The notes under the pieces are model-generated. The model had not been told where the DNA came from. It saw nothing but the letters and a program-made list of their open reading frames with translations, and did no database searches. The translations under genes were made by a program, and so were the position numbers. A stretch of 64,000 nucleotides of DNA from Massilia sp. Root133 (GTDB lineage: Bacteria > Pseudomonadota > Gammaproteobacteria > Burkholderiales > Burkholderiaceae_D), in assembly GCF_001426525.1 (NCBI RefSeq), contig NZ_LMEW01000033.1:310001-374000 (forward strand), in the 5' to 3' direction. Shown one piece after another: positions 49,611 through 57,769 of the stretch (position 1 is its first letter; each line of letters starts with the position of its first letter).

Positions 49611-50276
49611 TCAGTCGAGCAGAGCGGCGAGCGCGGTGCTGGCCGTCTCGCCGATGTGGACGAGGAAATCCGTCGCCATCGTGGCGCTGAAGCGTTCCGG
49701 ATCGGGCGAGCCGAGCACGAGCAGGCCGAAGGCGCCGCCGTTCGCGCGCAGCGGCAGCAGGACGGTCGAGCGCACGGCGTCCGCGCCGTCCAGCCAGCTG
49801 ACCGCCTCGAAGTCCTTGTTCGGACCGCAGTACGGCGCGCGCAGACTGCTGGCGAACAGGCGCACGTCCTCGGAGACGCCGTTCGTGTACCACGTGTCGG
49901 CGTGCTCGGACGCCAGCTTCCACAAGCGCAGCGTGGCGTGCGGCACGATGAAATGCTTGACGAGGCCTTCGGCGACGGCGGCCGGGATCTCGCCCGGCAC
50001 GCGGGTGCGCAGCAATTGCTGGGTCCAGCCATGGAAACGGTTGGCGATGGCCGCGTTTTCCTCGGCGTGCCGCACCAGCTCGGACATGCGCAGTTCCAGG
50101 GTGCGGTACTTGTCGCGCATGACTTCCATCTGGCGTTCCTGCAGCGACACCGCGCGGCCCGTAAGTGGGCTCGACAGTTTTACTTCGCCCAGCAAAGCGG
50201 CGTGCTCCACGAAGAACTGCGGGTGGTCGAGCAGGTATTGGGCGATGGCGGTGGGATCCAGTGTTGCGGCGGTCAT
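49611..50276 (-). CDS. DUF484 family protein
   Basis: A 221-residue protein with the conserved N-terminal block IAQYLLDHPQFFVEHAALL and a GAF-like C-terminal domain (RSTVLLPLRANGGAFGLLVLGSPD, shortened). The family has no proven function but is nearly always coupled to xerC, as here with one base between. It may sense a small molecule and relate it to chromosome segregation. Confidence 0.85.
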   Translation of the reverse strand: MTAATLDPTAIAQYLLDHPQFFVEHAALLGEVKLSSPLTGRAVSLQERQMEVMRDKYRTLELRMSELVRHAEENAAIANRFHGWTQQLLRTRVPGEIPAAVAEGLVKHFIVPHATLRLWKLASEHADTWYTNGVSEDVRLFASSLRAPYCGPNKDFEAVSWLDGADAVRSTVLLPLRANGGAFGLLVLGSPDPERFSATMATDFLVHIGETASTALAALLD

Positions 50277-50365
50277 GTGCGGCTTGCGAGATGGGTAGAC
50301 GGTTCATTTTAACCGACGGCAATGGGTCGGCGCAGATTTCCTGTCTGCACTGTGCCACAAAAGCC

Positions 50366-50397
50366 AAGGGCGGACCTGGTTGCCCAGGTCCGCCCTT
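50366..50397 (-). terminator. terminator of the porin gene
   Basis: AAGGGCGGACCTGG and CCAGGTCCGCCCTT form a perfect 14-bp stem with loop TTGC; on the minus strand it is followed by GGCTTTTG. It lies 38 bases after the porin stop. Confidence 0.75.
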
Positions 50398-50435
50398 GCT
50401 TGAGCGATGCAGCGGGGTTGCCCCCGCGGCTCGGC

Positions 50436-51509
50436 TTAGAACGAGTGGTTCAGGCCGATGTCGTAGTGGTTGACGGTCGGGGTAGCCGAAGATGCGCCGG
50501 TCGCCTGGTTGAAGACGTTGGTCTTGCGCGATGCGTCGACGTACAGGTACGTACGCTTCGACAGGCTGTACTCGTAGCCCAGCGAGTACTGACGGGTGAT
50601 CAGGTCGTGCAGGCGGACGTTTTCTTCCTGCTTCTTCAGACCGAAGCCAGCCAGCAGCTTGCCCGGGCCGACAGCGTAGGTTGCACCGATTTCAGCACCC
50701 TTGATGGTCGGACGCTGGGTGTTGGTGTGCTCCATGTTCTGGTGCGAGTAGGTACCCATCAGTTTCAGTTCCGGGGTCACCGAGAACGAACCTGCGACCG
50801 ACCAGACCTTCGATTCGACGGCGTTGCGCTCGTAAGCCAGCATCGCTGCTGCCGGACCGTTGTTGTAGGTACCAGCGATCGAGAACGGGTTGGCCGAAGC
50901 CTGTGCGCCTGCAGCGTAGGTGGCAGCGCCAGCGCCGATACCGGTCACGCCGCCGCCGGTGGCTTCTTTCGATGCCCACGAAGCGTTCACCTGGAAGCCA
51001 TTGGCGACCGGCGAGTTATAGAAGATCGCGTTCGAGATACGGTTGTTGTTCGGGCTGGTGCCGCCGACGTCCAGCGGAGCCGAGTTGAAGCCGGCGACCG
51101 AGATGTCGGTGTAGAAGCCGGCCTGGGTCGGCAGACCATGCCACGGTTCGAACGAACCGACGATTTCCTGGAACGGGGTCAGGCCACGGCCCAGACGGAC
51201 CATACCGAAGTCACCCTGCAGACCGACGCGGGTCTGGCCCTGGAACAGCGGACGGCCGTTGTTTTCGTTGGTGCCGGTGTCCGGCTCGTAACGCATTTCA
51301 ACCTGGAACAGTGCCTTCAGGCCGTTGCCCAGATCTTCGGTGCCTTTGAAGCCCAGGGTGTTCGAAGCACGCTTGCCGATGGCCAGGGTCTGGTCGGTGC
51401 GCTTGACCATGCCGACGTCGATGTTGCCGTAGATTTGAACAGCGGTTTGAGCTTGTGCCACACCGGCGAATGCGCCCAGCAGAGCGGCTGCCACGAGGGT
51501 TTTTTTCAT
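50436..51509 (-). CDS. Gram-negative trimeric porin
   Basis: A 357-residue protein with a signal peptide (LVAAALLGAFAGVAQA) and a beta barrel of 16 strands by pattern: alternating hydrophobic strands and Gly/Asp/Asn turns, the PEFG-like NTGTNENNGRPLF and the closing HYDIGLNHSF with C-terminal Phe used in outer-membrane insertion. It is a general diffusion porin of the betaproteobacterial type (PF13609-like). A strong terminator follows it, and an AT-rich 483-bp gap precedes it, as for highly expressed porins. Confidence 0.95.
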   Translation of the reverse strand: MKKTLVAAALLGAFAGVAQAQTAVQIYGNIDVGMVKRTDQTLAIGKRASNTLGFKGTEDLGNGLKALFQVEMRYEPDTGTNENNGRPLFQGQTRVGLQGDFGMVRLGRGLTPFQEIVGSFEPWHGLPTQAGFYTDISVAGFNSAPLDVGGTSPNNNRISNAIFYNSPVANGFQVNASWASKEATGGGVTGIGAGAATYAAGAQASANPFSIAGTYNNGPAAAMLAYERNAVESKVWSVAGSFSVTPELKLMGTYSHQNMEHTNTQRPTIKGAEIGATYAVGPGKLLAGFGLKKQEENVRLHDLITRQYSLGYEYSLSKRTYLYVDASRKTNVFNQATGASSATPTVNHYDIGLNHSF

Positions 51510-51992
51510 CTTAATTTTTATCCTAAAAAGTGAATCGAAGGAATCCAGAGAGCATTGAGATTTTTATTAGTTGCTGAACACTCGGATGTGTGAACCTTAA
51601 ATGCTTAATGCGTCAAGATTGTCTGATTTGTCAATTATGACTGTTGCACTTGGTCGAAAGCCAATAAATCCAATCGTGCTGTTGTATTTTCGAAACGGCC
51701 GTGTCGGGAAACCGGGTGCACCTTAAGGCTCGTTTAAGTTTCAAAACATCATCATTCTCTCCCCGTACCACGGCAGGGTTTGTGCGGGCTCAAAGGCCTT
51801 TGGAATCGTAGCCGAATCGCATCGCCGCGGCTTTAGACTCTGGCCCATCCGACGTCCATTGTTACCGCAGTGCGCGACACATGAGCTCATCAGTAGCGCA
51901 ACGCAAGCGATCTTCACGTATCTTCGTGCATTGTGCTTGCGGAATTGGACTGCGTATATTTCGTAGACGTCTCTAACATCCAGAAAAGAACG
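51510..51992. other. 483-bp intergenic region, promoters for divergent genes
   Basis: The gap between the porin (minus) and the Sel1-repeat gene (plus) is clearly more AT-rich than the surroundings. It must hold the promoter of the porin and of the Sel1 gene, but I see no good -10/-35 pair on either strand. No reading frame, RNA gene or repeat stands out. Confidence 0.5.
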
Positions 51993-53582
51993 ATGGCAAA
52001 CCGTGAAGAACTGGCGGTCATCCGCGGCGCACGTGCCGGTCGCGTCGACTCGCAACTCGCCCTGGGCCGGCTCTACCTGTTCGGCAGTGCCGGGCTGCCG
52101 AAGAGCCTGCCCACGGCCCTCCACTGGCTCGACCGTGCCGCACAGCAGGGTTGCGCTGAAGCATGGCAATTGATCGGAAACCATATTCCGGTCGATCTTG
52201 CGCGTGACAATCCGCAACCCGTTACCGGCTGGTATGAACTGGCCTACGACGGCGGGCTCGTGCGCGCCGGGCTCGTCTATGCCCAACTGGTGCTGGGCGC
52301 GCTGAACGAGGGCCAGTGCACGCCGGCCCAGCGCGCCAAGGCCTTGCGCGCGCTGGAAGACGCGGCCCGTGCCGGTTTTCCGGAGGCGCAGTGGCTGCTC
52401 GCGCGCGAGCACGGCGCGGCGCCGCCAGAGACGGACGAGCCGGTCGCCCGCGCGCCCGTGGCAAGCCCCGCGGGCCAGCGCTGGCTGCGCCAGGCGGCCG
52501 ACAGCGGCGTCGGCGCCGCGCAGTTCGCCCTGCTGGAACAGGACTGGAACGCGGGCCGCTGGTCCGCCTGGCTGGAGCGGGCGCTCCCGCTGGCGCGCGC
52601 CCTGGCCGGTTCCGATGCCGCCCAGGACCACGCGGCTGCCCGCCTGGCGCCGGACGAGGTGCTGCTGCTGTCGCGCTGTGCCCGGCTCGTGGCCGCGAAC
52701 GAGGCCCCGCATGACGTCGGCCAGGATGAATTGCTGCGGTTCTGGGAAATCGCCGCGGCCGAGCAGGACCGCCATGCCCAGTTCGCGCTCGGTCTGTGGT
52801 GCGCCCGCATGCGGGTGGACGGCAAGCGGATTCCCGGCAGCCATGGCGCGGCCAACTTCAAAAAGGCCGTGCGCTGGCTGACCCTGGCCGGCGAGCAGGG
52901 CCTGGCCGAAGCGTGGTATGCGCTGTCGCGTATTTATATCAAGCCGGAATTCTCTCAGCGCAATGTGCTGGAAGCGCAGAAATACCTGGAGCGCGCGGCG
53001 GAGATGGGCTATCGCGATGCCCAGCTCGAATGCGGGAACGCGGCATGGCGCGCGCGCCGCGAGAACGAGAACAACGACGTGCGCGCGCTGTTCTGGCTGC
53101 AGAAGGCGGCGGCGCAGGCTTGTCCCAAGGCCGCGGCCGCGCTGCGCAAGCTGGCGCCGCGCCAGCCCGGCGCCTGGAAGGACCTGGGTGGGCTGGCCGG
53201 GCGCGACCTGGCGGCCCACCCGCTGCTGGCCGCGCGCCTGGAACTGGCGGTGGCCTTTGGCCTGAGCCGGGCCGAGGCGCTGTTGCTGGATATTCGCGGC
53301 GCCGACCGCGGCCACTGCCTCGTGATCGACATTCGCGCCAGCTACGGCCGCAGCCGGCGCCGGCTGATCTCGGTGGAAACGGCGCAGGAGCGCCAGCTGC
53401 TCGACCGCGTGGCGCTCGTCTTCGAGAACGTCGATTGCGGTCCGGGCGGACCGGAAGGGAATTACCGCCAGCGCCTGTACCGGTTGCGCAGCCTGTTGCC
53501 GGAGATGGCGAGCGTGGAGTCCGGGACGGAAGAACCGGAAGATTCCCCGGCGCCGGATGGCGACTACTCGCTGGCCGCCTGA
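51993..53582 (+). CDS. Sel1-like repeat protein
   Basis: A 529-residue protein starting at the ATG at 51993. It contains many Sel1-type units of about 36 residues, for example SQLALGRLYLFGSAGLPKS, AEAWYALSRIYIKPEFSQR and AQLECGNAAWRARRENENND, each with the A-x-x-x-L-G-x-x-Y pattern of two short helices. The C-terminal 90 residues are a separate domain (GHCLVIDIRASYGRSRRRLI). Sel1 repeats mediate protein contacts in secretion, signalling and cell-wall control. No partner is visible: its neighbours are the porin and dapF. Confidence 0.8.
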   Translation: MANREELAVIRGARAGRVDSQLALGRLYLFGSAGLPKSLPTALHWLDRAAQQGCAEAWQLIGNHIPVDLARDNPQPVTGWYELAYDGGLVRAGLVYAQLVLGALNEGQCTPAQRAKALRALEDAARAGFPEAQWLLAREHGAAPPETDEPVARAPVASPAGQRWLRQAADSGVGAAQFALLEQDWNAGRWSAWLERALPLARALAGSDAAQDHAAARLAPDEVLLLSRCARLVAANEAPHDVGQDELLRFWEIAAAEQDRHAQFALGLWCARMRVDGKRIPGSHGAANFKKAVRWLTLAGEQGLAEAWYALSRIYIKPEFSQRNVLEAQKYLERAAEMGYRDAQLECGNAAWRARRENENNDVRALFWLQKAAAQACPKAAAALRKLAPRQPGAWKDLGGLAGRDLAAHPLLAARLELAVAFGLSRAEALLLDIRGADRGHCLVIDIRASYGRSRRRLISVETAQERQLLDRVALVFENVDCGPGGPEGNYRQRLYRLRSLLPEMASVESGTEEPEDSPAPDGDYSLAA

Positions 53583-53597
53583 CTCAAATTTCCTTAC

Positions 53598-54461
53598 TCA
53601 GAGCTCGATTTCCCCTTCGAACACGGTCTCGGCAGGACCGCTCATATAGACAGGCTGGCCTTCGCCGGCCCAGTTGATGGTCAGCTTGCCGCCGCGGGCC
53701 TGGACTTGCACGGGCGAATCCAGCAGGCCGCGCCGGATGCCGGCCACGACGGCGGCGCAGGCGCCCGTGCCGCAGGCCAGCGTCTCGCCGGCGCCGCGTT
53801 CGTAGACGCGCAGCTTCACATGGCCGCGGTCCACGATCTGCAGGAAGCCGGCGTTCACGCGGCGCGGAAAGCGCGGGTGGTGCTCGATCTGCGGGCCCGT
53901 TTCCAGGACGGGGGCCGCATCGACGTCGGCGACGACCTGCACCGCGTGCGGGTTGCCCATCGACACCGTCGACACGAGCACGGTCTGTTCCTGGCCCTTG
54001 TTCGAGACGGTGAGCGGCCACAGCGTGTCGCGGCCTTCGGCGATGCCTTCCAGGCCGGCCGCATCGAACGGGACCCGGCCCGGCTCCAGGATCGGGGCGC
54101 CCATGTCCACCGTGATGCTGCCGTCGTCTTCCAGGCGCGGGGTGATGATGCCGCTCATCGTTTCGACGCGGATGCTGCGCTTGTCGGTCAGCCCCTTGTC
54201 GCTGACGAAGCGGACGAAGGCGCGCGAGCCGTTGCCGCATTGCTCGACCTCGCCGCCGTCATTGTTATAGATGCGGTAGCGGAAATCGCTGCCTTCCGTG
54301 ACCGGGCGCTCGACGATCAGGATCTGGTCGGCCCCGACGCCGAAGCGGCGGTCGGCCAGGCGGCGCCATTGTTCCGGACCGAGGTCGAGTTGCTGGTTGA
54401 TCGCGTCGATGACGACGAAATCGTTGCCGGCGCCGTGCATCTTGGTGAACTTGAGTTTCAT
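53598..54461 (-). CDS. dapF: diaminopimelate epimerase
   Basis: A 287-residue protein. The two catalytic Cys lie in EQCGNGSRAF and ACGTGACAA, and FTKMHGAGNDFVVID is the family start. I start it at 54461; an upstream in-frame ATG at 54473 overlaps the previous stop (TAATG) and would add 4 residues. DapF turns LL- into meso-diaminopimelate for peptidoglycan and lysine. It is the last gene of the lpxL-lpxL-dapF run. Confidence 0.95.
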   Translation of the reverse strand: MKLKFTKMHGAGNDFVVIDAINQQLDLGPEQWRRLADRRFGVGADQILIVERPVTEGSDFRYRIYNNDGGEVEQCGNGSRAFVRFVSDKGLTDKRSIRVETMSGIITPRLEDDGSITVDMGAPILEPGRVPFDAAGLEGIAEGRDTLWPLTVSNKGQEQTVLVSTVSMGNPHAVQVVADVDAAPVLETGPQIEHHPRFPRRVNAGFLQIVDRGHVKLRVYERGAGETLACGTGACAAVVAGIRRGLLDSPVQVQARGGKLTINWAGEGQPVYMSGPAETVFEGEIEL

Positions 54462-54472
54462 GGTATCTGTCA

Positions 54473-55336
54473 TTAATCGTAGAACGAGGGCTCGCCGGGC
54501 GGCCGGGTCTTGAAGCGCTTGTGGGTCCAGAAGTACTCGGCCGGATGTTCGCGCACGCGGTCCTCGATGAAGGCGTTCATGCGACGCGTGGCGGCGATGA
54601 TGTCGTCGCCGGGGAAATCTTCCCATGCAGGATAGAACTCTACCCGGTATCCCTTGTAGTTGGGCAGGAAAGTGGCGACGACCGGGATGACTTTTGCGCC
54701 GGTCGCGCCCGCCAGCCGGCCCATCGCCGTCAACGTGGCGGCCGGGATGCCGAAGAACGGCACGAAGGTCGCATCCTTCTCGCCGAAGTCCATGTCCGGC
54801 AGCATGAAGTAGGGGAGGCCTTCGCGCAGCGCGCGGATGATCGGCTTGATGCCGTCGGTGCGCGTGAACAGGCGCACCGGGCCGTAACGTTCGCGGCCAT
54901 AACGCAACAAATCGTCGAACGCCTTGTTCTTTTGCGGCGAATACATCGTCGACAGCGGCACCACGCGCGACGCCACGCCGGCCACGTCCAGGCACACGAA
55001 GTGCGGGCAGAACAAGATGGTCGGGCCGCTTTCCAGCTGCGCTTTCGGCACCTCCGGCACGATCTCGATCAGGCCGTGGATGCGTTCGAACGGCGCCCAC
55101 CAGATCAGCGAGCGCTCCAGGATGCTGCGCGAATAGGCCATGAAATGGCGCTTGGCGATATCGACCCGCTCCGCTTCGCCCAGTTCCGGCATGCACAGGC
55201 GCAGGTTGACCAGCGCGATCTTGCGGCGCTTGGGAATCGCGTAATACATCAGCCAGCCGACGGCGTTGCCGATGCGGCCGAGGACAGGCAGCGGCAGGAA
55301 GTGCAGCAGCCACAACAGGAAAATCAGGAACCTCAT
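54473..55336 (-). CDS. lipid A acyltransferase-family protein (LpxL/HtrB-like)
   Basis: A 287-residue protein with an N-terminal membrane helix (LIFLLWLLHFLPLPVLGRIG). The catalytic H-x4-D motif is FCPHFVCLD, and FYPAWEDFPGDD and EYFWTHKRFKTRPPG match the LpxL/HtrB family. Such enzymes add the secondary acyl chains to Kdo2-lipid IVA. Two paralogues lie in tandem (ATGA overlap), probably one for each acylation. Which is LpxL and which LpxM cannot be told from sequence alone. Confidence 0.85.
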   Translation of the reverse strand: MRFLIFLLWLLHFLPLPVLGRIGNAVGWLMYYAIPKRRKIALVNLRLCMPELGEAERVDIAKRHFMAYSRSILERSLIWWAPFERIHGLIEIVPEVPKAQLESGPTILFCPHFVCLDVAGVASRVVPLSTMYSPQKNKAFDDLLRYGRERYGPVRLFTRTDGIKPIIRALREGLPYFMLPDMDFGEKDATFVPFFGIPAATLTAMGRLAGATGAKVIPVVATFLPNYKGYRVEFYPAWEDFPGDDIIAATRRMNAFIEDRVREHPAEYFWTHKRFKTRPPGEPSFYD

Positions 55337-56184
55337 GCGACGGTCTCGGGGTGCGGTGCTTCGACGCCTTGCGGCTTCTTGTAGCGGTTATAACTCCAGA
55401 AATACTGGGCGGGGCAGTAGGCGATGAGCTTTTCCATCTGGCGGTTGATGGCGGCGGCCTGCTGGGCCGCGTCGCCGTCGAGCGACCCTTCGAAGGGGAC
55501 GAAGCGGATGGCGAAGCCGCGGCCGCGCGGCAGGCGTTCCGCGTACACGGTCAGGATGTCGGCCTTGCCCAGCTGGGCCAGCTTGGCGGGCAGGGTCATC
55601 GTGTAGGCGTCGCGGCCGAAGAACGGCGCCCACACGCCTTCGCCTTCCTGCGGGACCTGGTCCGGCAGCACGCCGACGGGCTGGCCGCCCCGCAGCGCCT
55701 TGACGAGCATGCGCACGCCGGCCAGGTTGGCGGGCGCCAGGTGCATGTGCTGGCGCTCGCGGGCGCCTTCGACGAGCGGCTTCAGGGCGCTCTGGCGCGG
55801 CGGGCGGTACATGACCGTCAGTTCGACGCGCAGCGAGACCTGCTGGGCGGTCAGTTCGAAGCAGCCCAGGTGCGGCGTGAGGAAGACGATGCCGCGGCCG
55901 GCGTCGAGCTGGCGCTGCACCAGTTCCCAGTTTTCCATGGTGACGTGGCGGGTGACGCGCTCCTGCGGCGCGCACCAGACGAACGGCAGCTCGGCGATGG
56001 CCTTGCCGGATTCGGCGATCGCGGCGCGCAGATGGCCGCCATAGCCGGCCTGTTCGAGGTTTTCGCGCAGGCGCCGGCGGTGCGACGGCGAGAGCAGATA
56101 GACGATCCAGCCGAGCGCGGCGCCGAGCGCATGCAGGGCGCGCAGCGGCAAAAACGACAGGATTCGAAACAAAAGGACAAGCAT
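55333..56184 (-). CDS. lipid A acyltransferase-family protein (LpxL/HtrB-like)
   Basis: A 283-residue protein with the same layout as its neighbour: membrane helix (ILSFLPLRALHALGAALGWIVYLL), H-x4-E motif TPHLGCFELTAQQ, VMYRPPRQSAL and the closing QYFWSYNRYKKPQ. The H-x4-E form is common in LpxL. It overlaps the next gene by 4 bases and is divergent from metK with 178 bp between. Confidence 0.85.
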   Translation of the reverse strand: MLVLLFRILSFLPLRALHALGAALGWIVYLLSPSHRRRLRENLEQAGYGGHLRAAIAESGKAIAELPFVWCAPQERVTRHVTMENWELVQRQLDAGRGIVFLTPHLGCFELTAQQVSLRVELTVMYRPPRQSALKPLVEGARERQHMHLAPANLAGVRMLVKALRGGQPVGVLPDQVPQEGEGVWAPFFGRDAYTMTLPAKLAQLGKADILTVYAERLPRGRGFAIRFVPFEGSLDGDAAQQAAAINRQMEKLIAYCPAQYFWSYNRYKKPQGVEAPHPETVA

Positions 56185-56311
56185 TATTGATTTAGGGTAG
56201 AGAACCGACGGGTTGCTGTGCCAGAATTTTTGGAGGAGCGTAAAATACCACTTTGTAGCATCCGCGGAGTTAATGACAACTTGCGAAGCGGAATATAAAT
56301 CTCGCTAAAGC

Positions 56312-56341
56312 GTCGCAGGCCTTGGTGCTGCGGCAATTTTT
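56312..56341 (+). promoter_or_regulatory. terminator-like hairpin in the metK leader
   Basis: GTCGCAG (56312-56318) pairs with CTGCGGC (56328-56334, one G-T pair), then AATTTTT, 21 bases before the metK ATG. An upstream TGCGA (56282-56286) can pair with TCGCA (56313-56317) inside the first arm, so the two pairings exclude each other. This could be an attenuator; no known SAM riboswitch is recognisable. Confidence 0.4.
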
Positions 56342-56362
56342 ACAACAGTATCAGGAGCCTTA

Positions 56363-57532
56363 ATGTCTTCCAACGACTACCTCTTCACTTCCGAGTCCGT
56401 CTCTGAAGGCCACCCGGACAAAGTCGCCGACCAGATTTCCGACGCCATCCTCGACGCCATCCTGGAACAGGATCCGCGCGCGCGCGTGGCTGCCGAGACC
56501 CTGTGCAACACGGGTCTGGTCGTCCTGGCCGGTGAAATCACGACGCACGCAAACGTCGATTATATTCAAGTTGCACGCAATACCATCAAGCGCATCGGTT
56601 ACGACAACACCGACTTCGGCATCGACTATAAAGGTTGCGCCGTGCTGGTCGCCTACGACAAGCAATCGCCGGACATCGCCCAGGGCGTGGACGAAGGCGC
56701 CGGTCTCGACCTCGACCAGGGTGCGGGCGACCAGGGCCTGATGTTCGGCTACGCGTGCGACGAGACGCCGGAACTGATGCCGGCCGCGATTTATTATGCG
56801 CACCGCCTCGTCGAGCGCCAGTCGCAGCTGCGCAAGGACGGCCGCCTGCCGTGGCTGCGTCCGGACGCCAAGTCCCAGGTCACGCTGCGCTACGTCAACG
56901 GCCGCCCGGTGTCCGTGAACACCGTCGTGCTGTCGACCCAGCACGCGCCGGAAGTCAGCCACAGCCAGATCGAGGAAGCGGTGATCGAGGAGATCATCAA
57001 GCCGGTGCTGCCGCGCGAATGGCTGCAGGACACCCGTTACCTGGTCAACCCGACCGGCCGCTTCGTCATCGGCGGCCCGCAGGGCGACTGCGGCCTGACC
57101 GGCCGCAAGATCATCGTCGACACCTACGGCGGTGCCGCACCGCACGGCGGCGGCGCGTTCTCCGGCAAGGACCCGTCCAAGGTCGACCGCTCGGCCGCCT
57201 ACGCTGCCCGCTACGTCGCCAAGAACGTCGTGGCCGCCGGCCTGGCGCGCCAGTGCCAGGTGCAGGTCAGCTACGCGATCGGCGTGGCCCGTCCGATCAA
57301 CATCACGGTCTACACGGAAGGCACGGGCGTCATTTCGGACGAGAAGATCGCCGAACTGGTGATGGAACACTTCGACCTGCGTCCGAAAGGCATCGTGCAG
57401 ATGCTCGACCTGCTGCGCCCGATCTACACCAAGTCGGCCGCCTACGGCCACTTCGGCCGCGAAGAGCCGGAATTCACGTGGGAGCGCACCGACAAGGCCG
57501 CGCTGCTGCGCGCCGAAGCCGGTCTCGCGTAA
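56363..57532 (+). CDS. metK: S-adenosylmethionine synthetase
   Basis: A 389-residue protein. GHPDKVADQ, GAGDQGLMFGYA and GGGAFSGKDPSKVDRSA are the ATP, catalytic and metal-loop motifs; all key residues are present. MetK makes SAM from methionine and ATP. An AGGAG site precedes the ATG. It is followed by an inverted-repeat element and the SAH riboswitch of ahcY. The leader hairpin at 56312 may control it. Confidence 0.95.
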   Translation: MSSNDYLFTSESVSEGHPDKVADQISDAILDAILEQDPRARVAAETLCNTGLVVLAGEITTHANVDYIQVARNTIKRIGYDNTDFGIDYKGCAVLVAYDKQSPDIAQGVDEGAGLDLDQGAGDQGLMFGYACDETPELMPAAIYYAHRLVERQSQLRKDGRLPWLRPDAKSQVTLRYVNGRPVSVNTVVLSTQHAPEVSHSQIEEAVIEEIIKPVLPREWLQDTRYLVNPTGRFVIGGPQGDCGLTGRKIIVDTYGGAAPHGGGAFSGKDPSKVDRSAAYAARYVAKNVVAAGLARQCQVQVSYAIGVARPINITVYTEGTGVISDEKIAELVMEHFDLRPKGIVQMLDLLRPIYTKSAAYGHFGREEPEFTWERTDKAALLRAEAGLA

Positions 57533-57540
57533 AAACCACC

Positions 57541-57620
57541 AAATTGGACCCCTGCCTTCGCAGGGGCGACGGCTCAAATAAGTGTTGCTTTATGCACGTC
57601 GTCCCCGCGGAGGCGTGATG
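57541..57620. repeat. REP-like inverted repeat after metK
   Basis: CCCCTGC-CTTC-GCAGGGG (57549-57566) is a perfect short hairpin followed by GCGACGG; a partly inverted match CGTCGTCCCCGCGGAGGC ends the element near 57615. This layout is that of scattered extragenic palindromes in GC-rich genomes. It may also act as the metK terminator. Confidence 0.5.
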
Positions 57621-57673
57621 ATGCCCCCGGCACCATCACCCCAGGTTCGCCGCACCGTGATAAACTAACGAAT

Positions 57674-57740
57674 TCCGAGGAGCGTTGCGACGAGATTCCC
57701 CATCTCGCCAGGCTCGGATATCAACACCGCGCTCACGTTA
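57674..57740 (+). promoter_or_regulatory. S-adenosylhomocysteine (SAH) riboswitch
   Basis: The sequence CCGAGGAGCGTTGCGACGA (57675-57693), then CTCGCCAGGCTCGG and CGCGCTCACGTT, matches the conserved core of the SAH (ahcY-type) riboswitch: P1 CCGAG/CTCGG, P2 around CGAGA/TCTCG, and the pseudoknot partner GCGCTCACG. In this class SAH binding turns on the downstream gene, and here ahcY follows 30 bases later. Ligand and direction are from the known class; the match itself is visible. Confidence 0.9.
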
Positions 57741-57769
57741 CTTTTTTCTTAACTTGAAAGGAGGGCGTG

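Noticed and set aside
47630..49690. Long plus-strand frame opposite the CobW GTPase and xerC
   Set aside because: Shadow of two clear genes; no start context and no domain.
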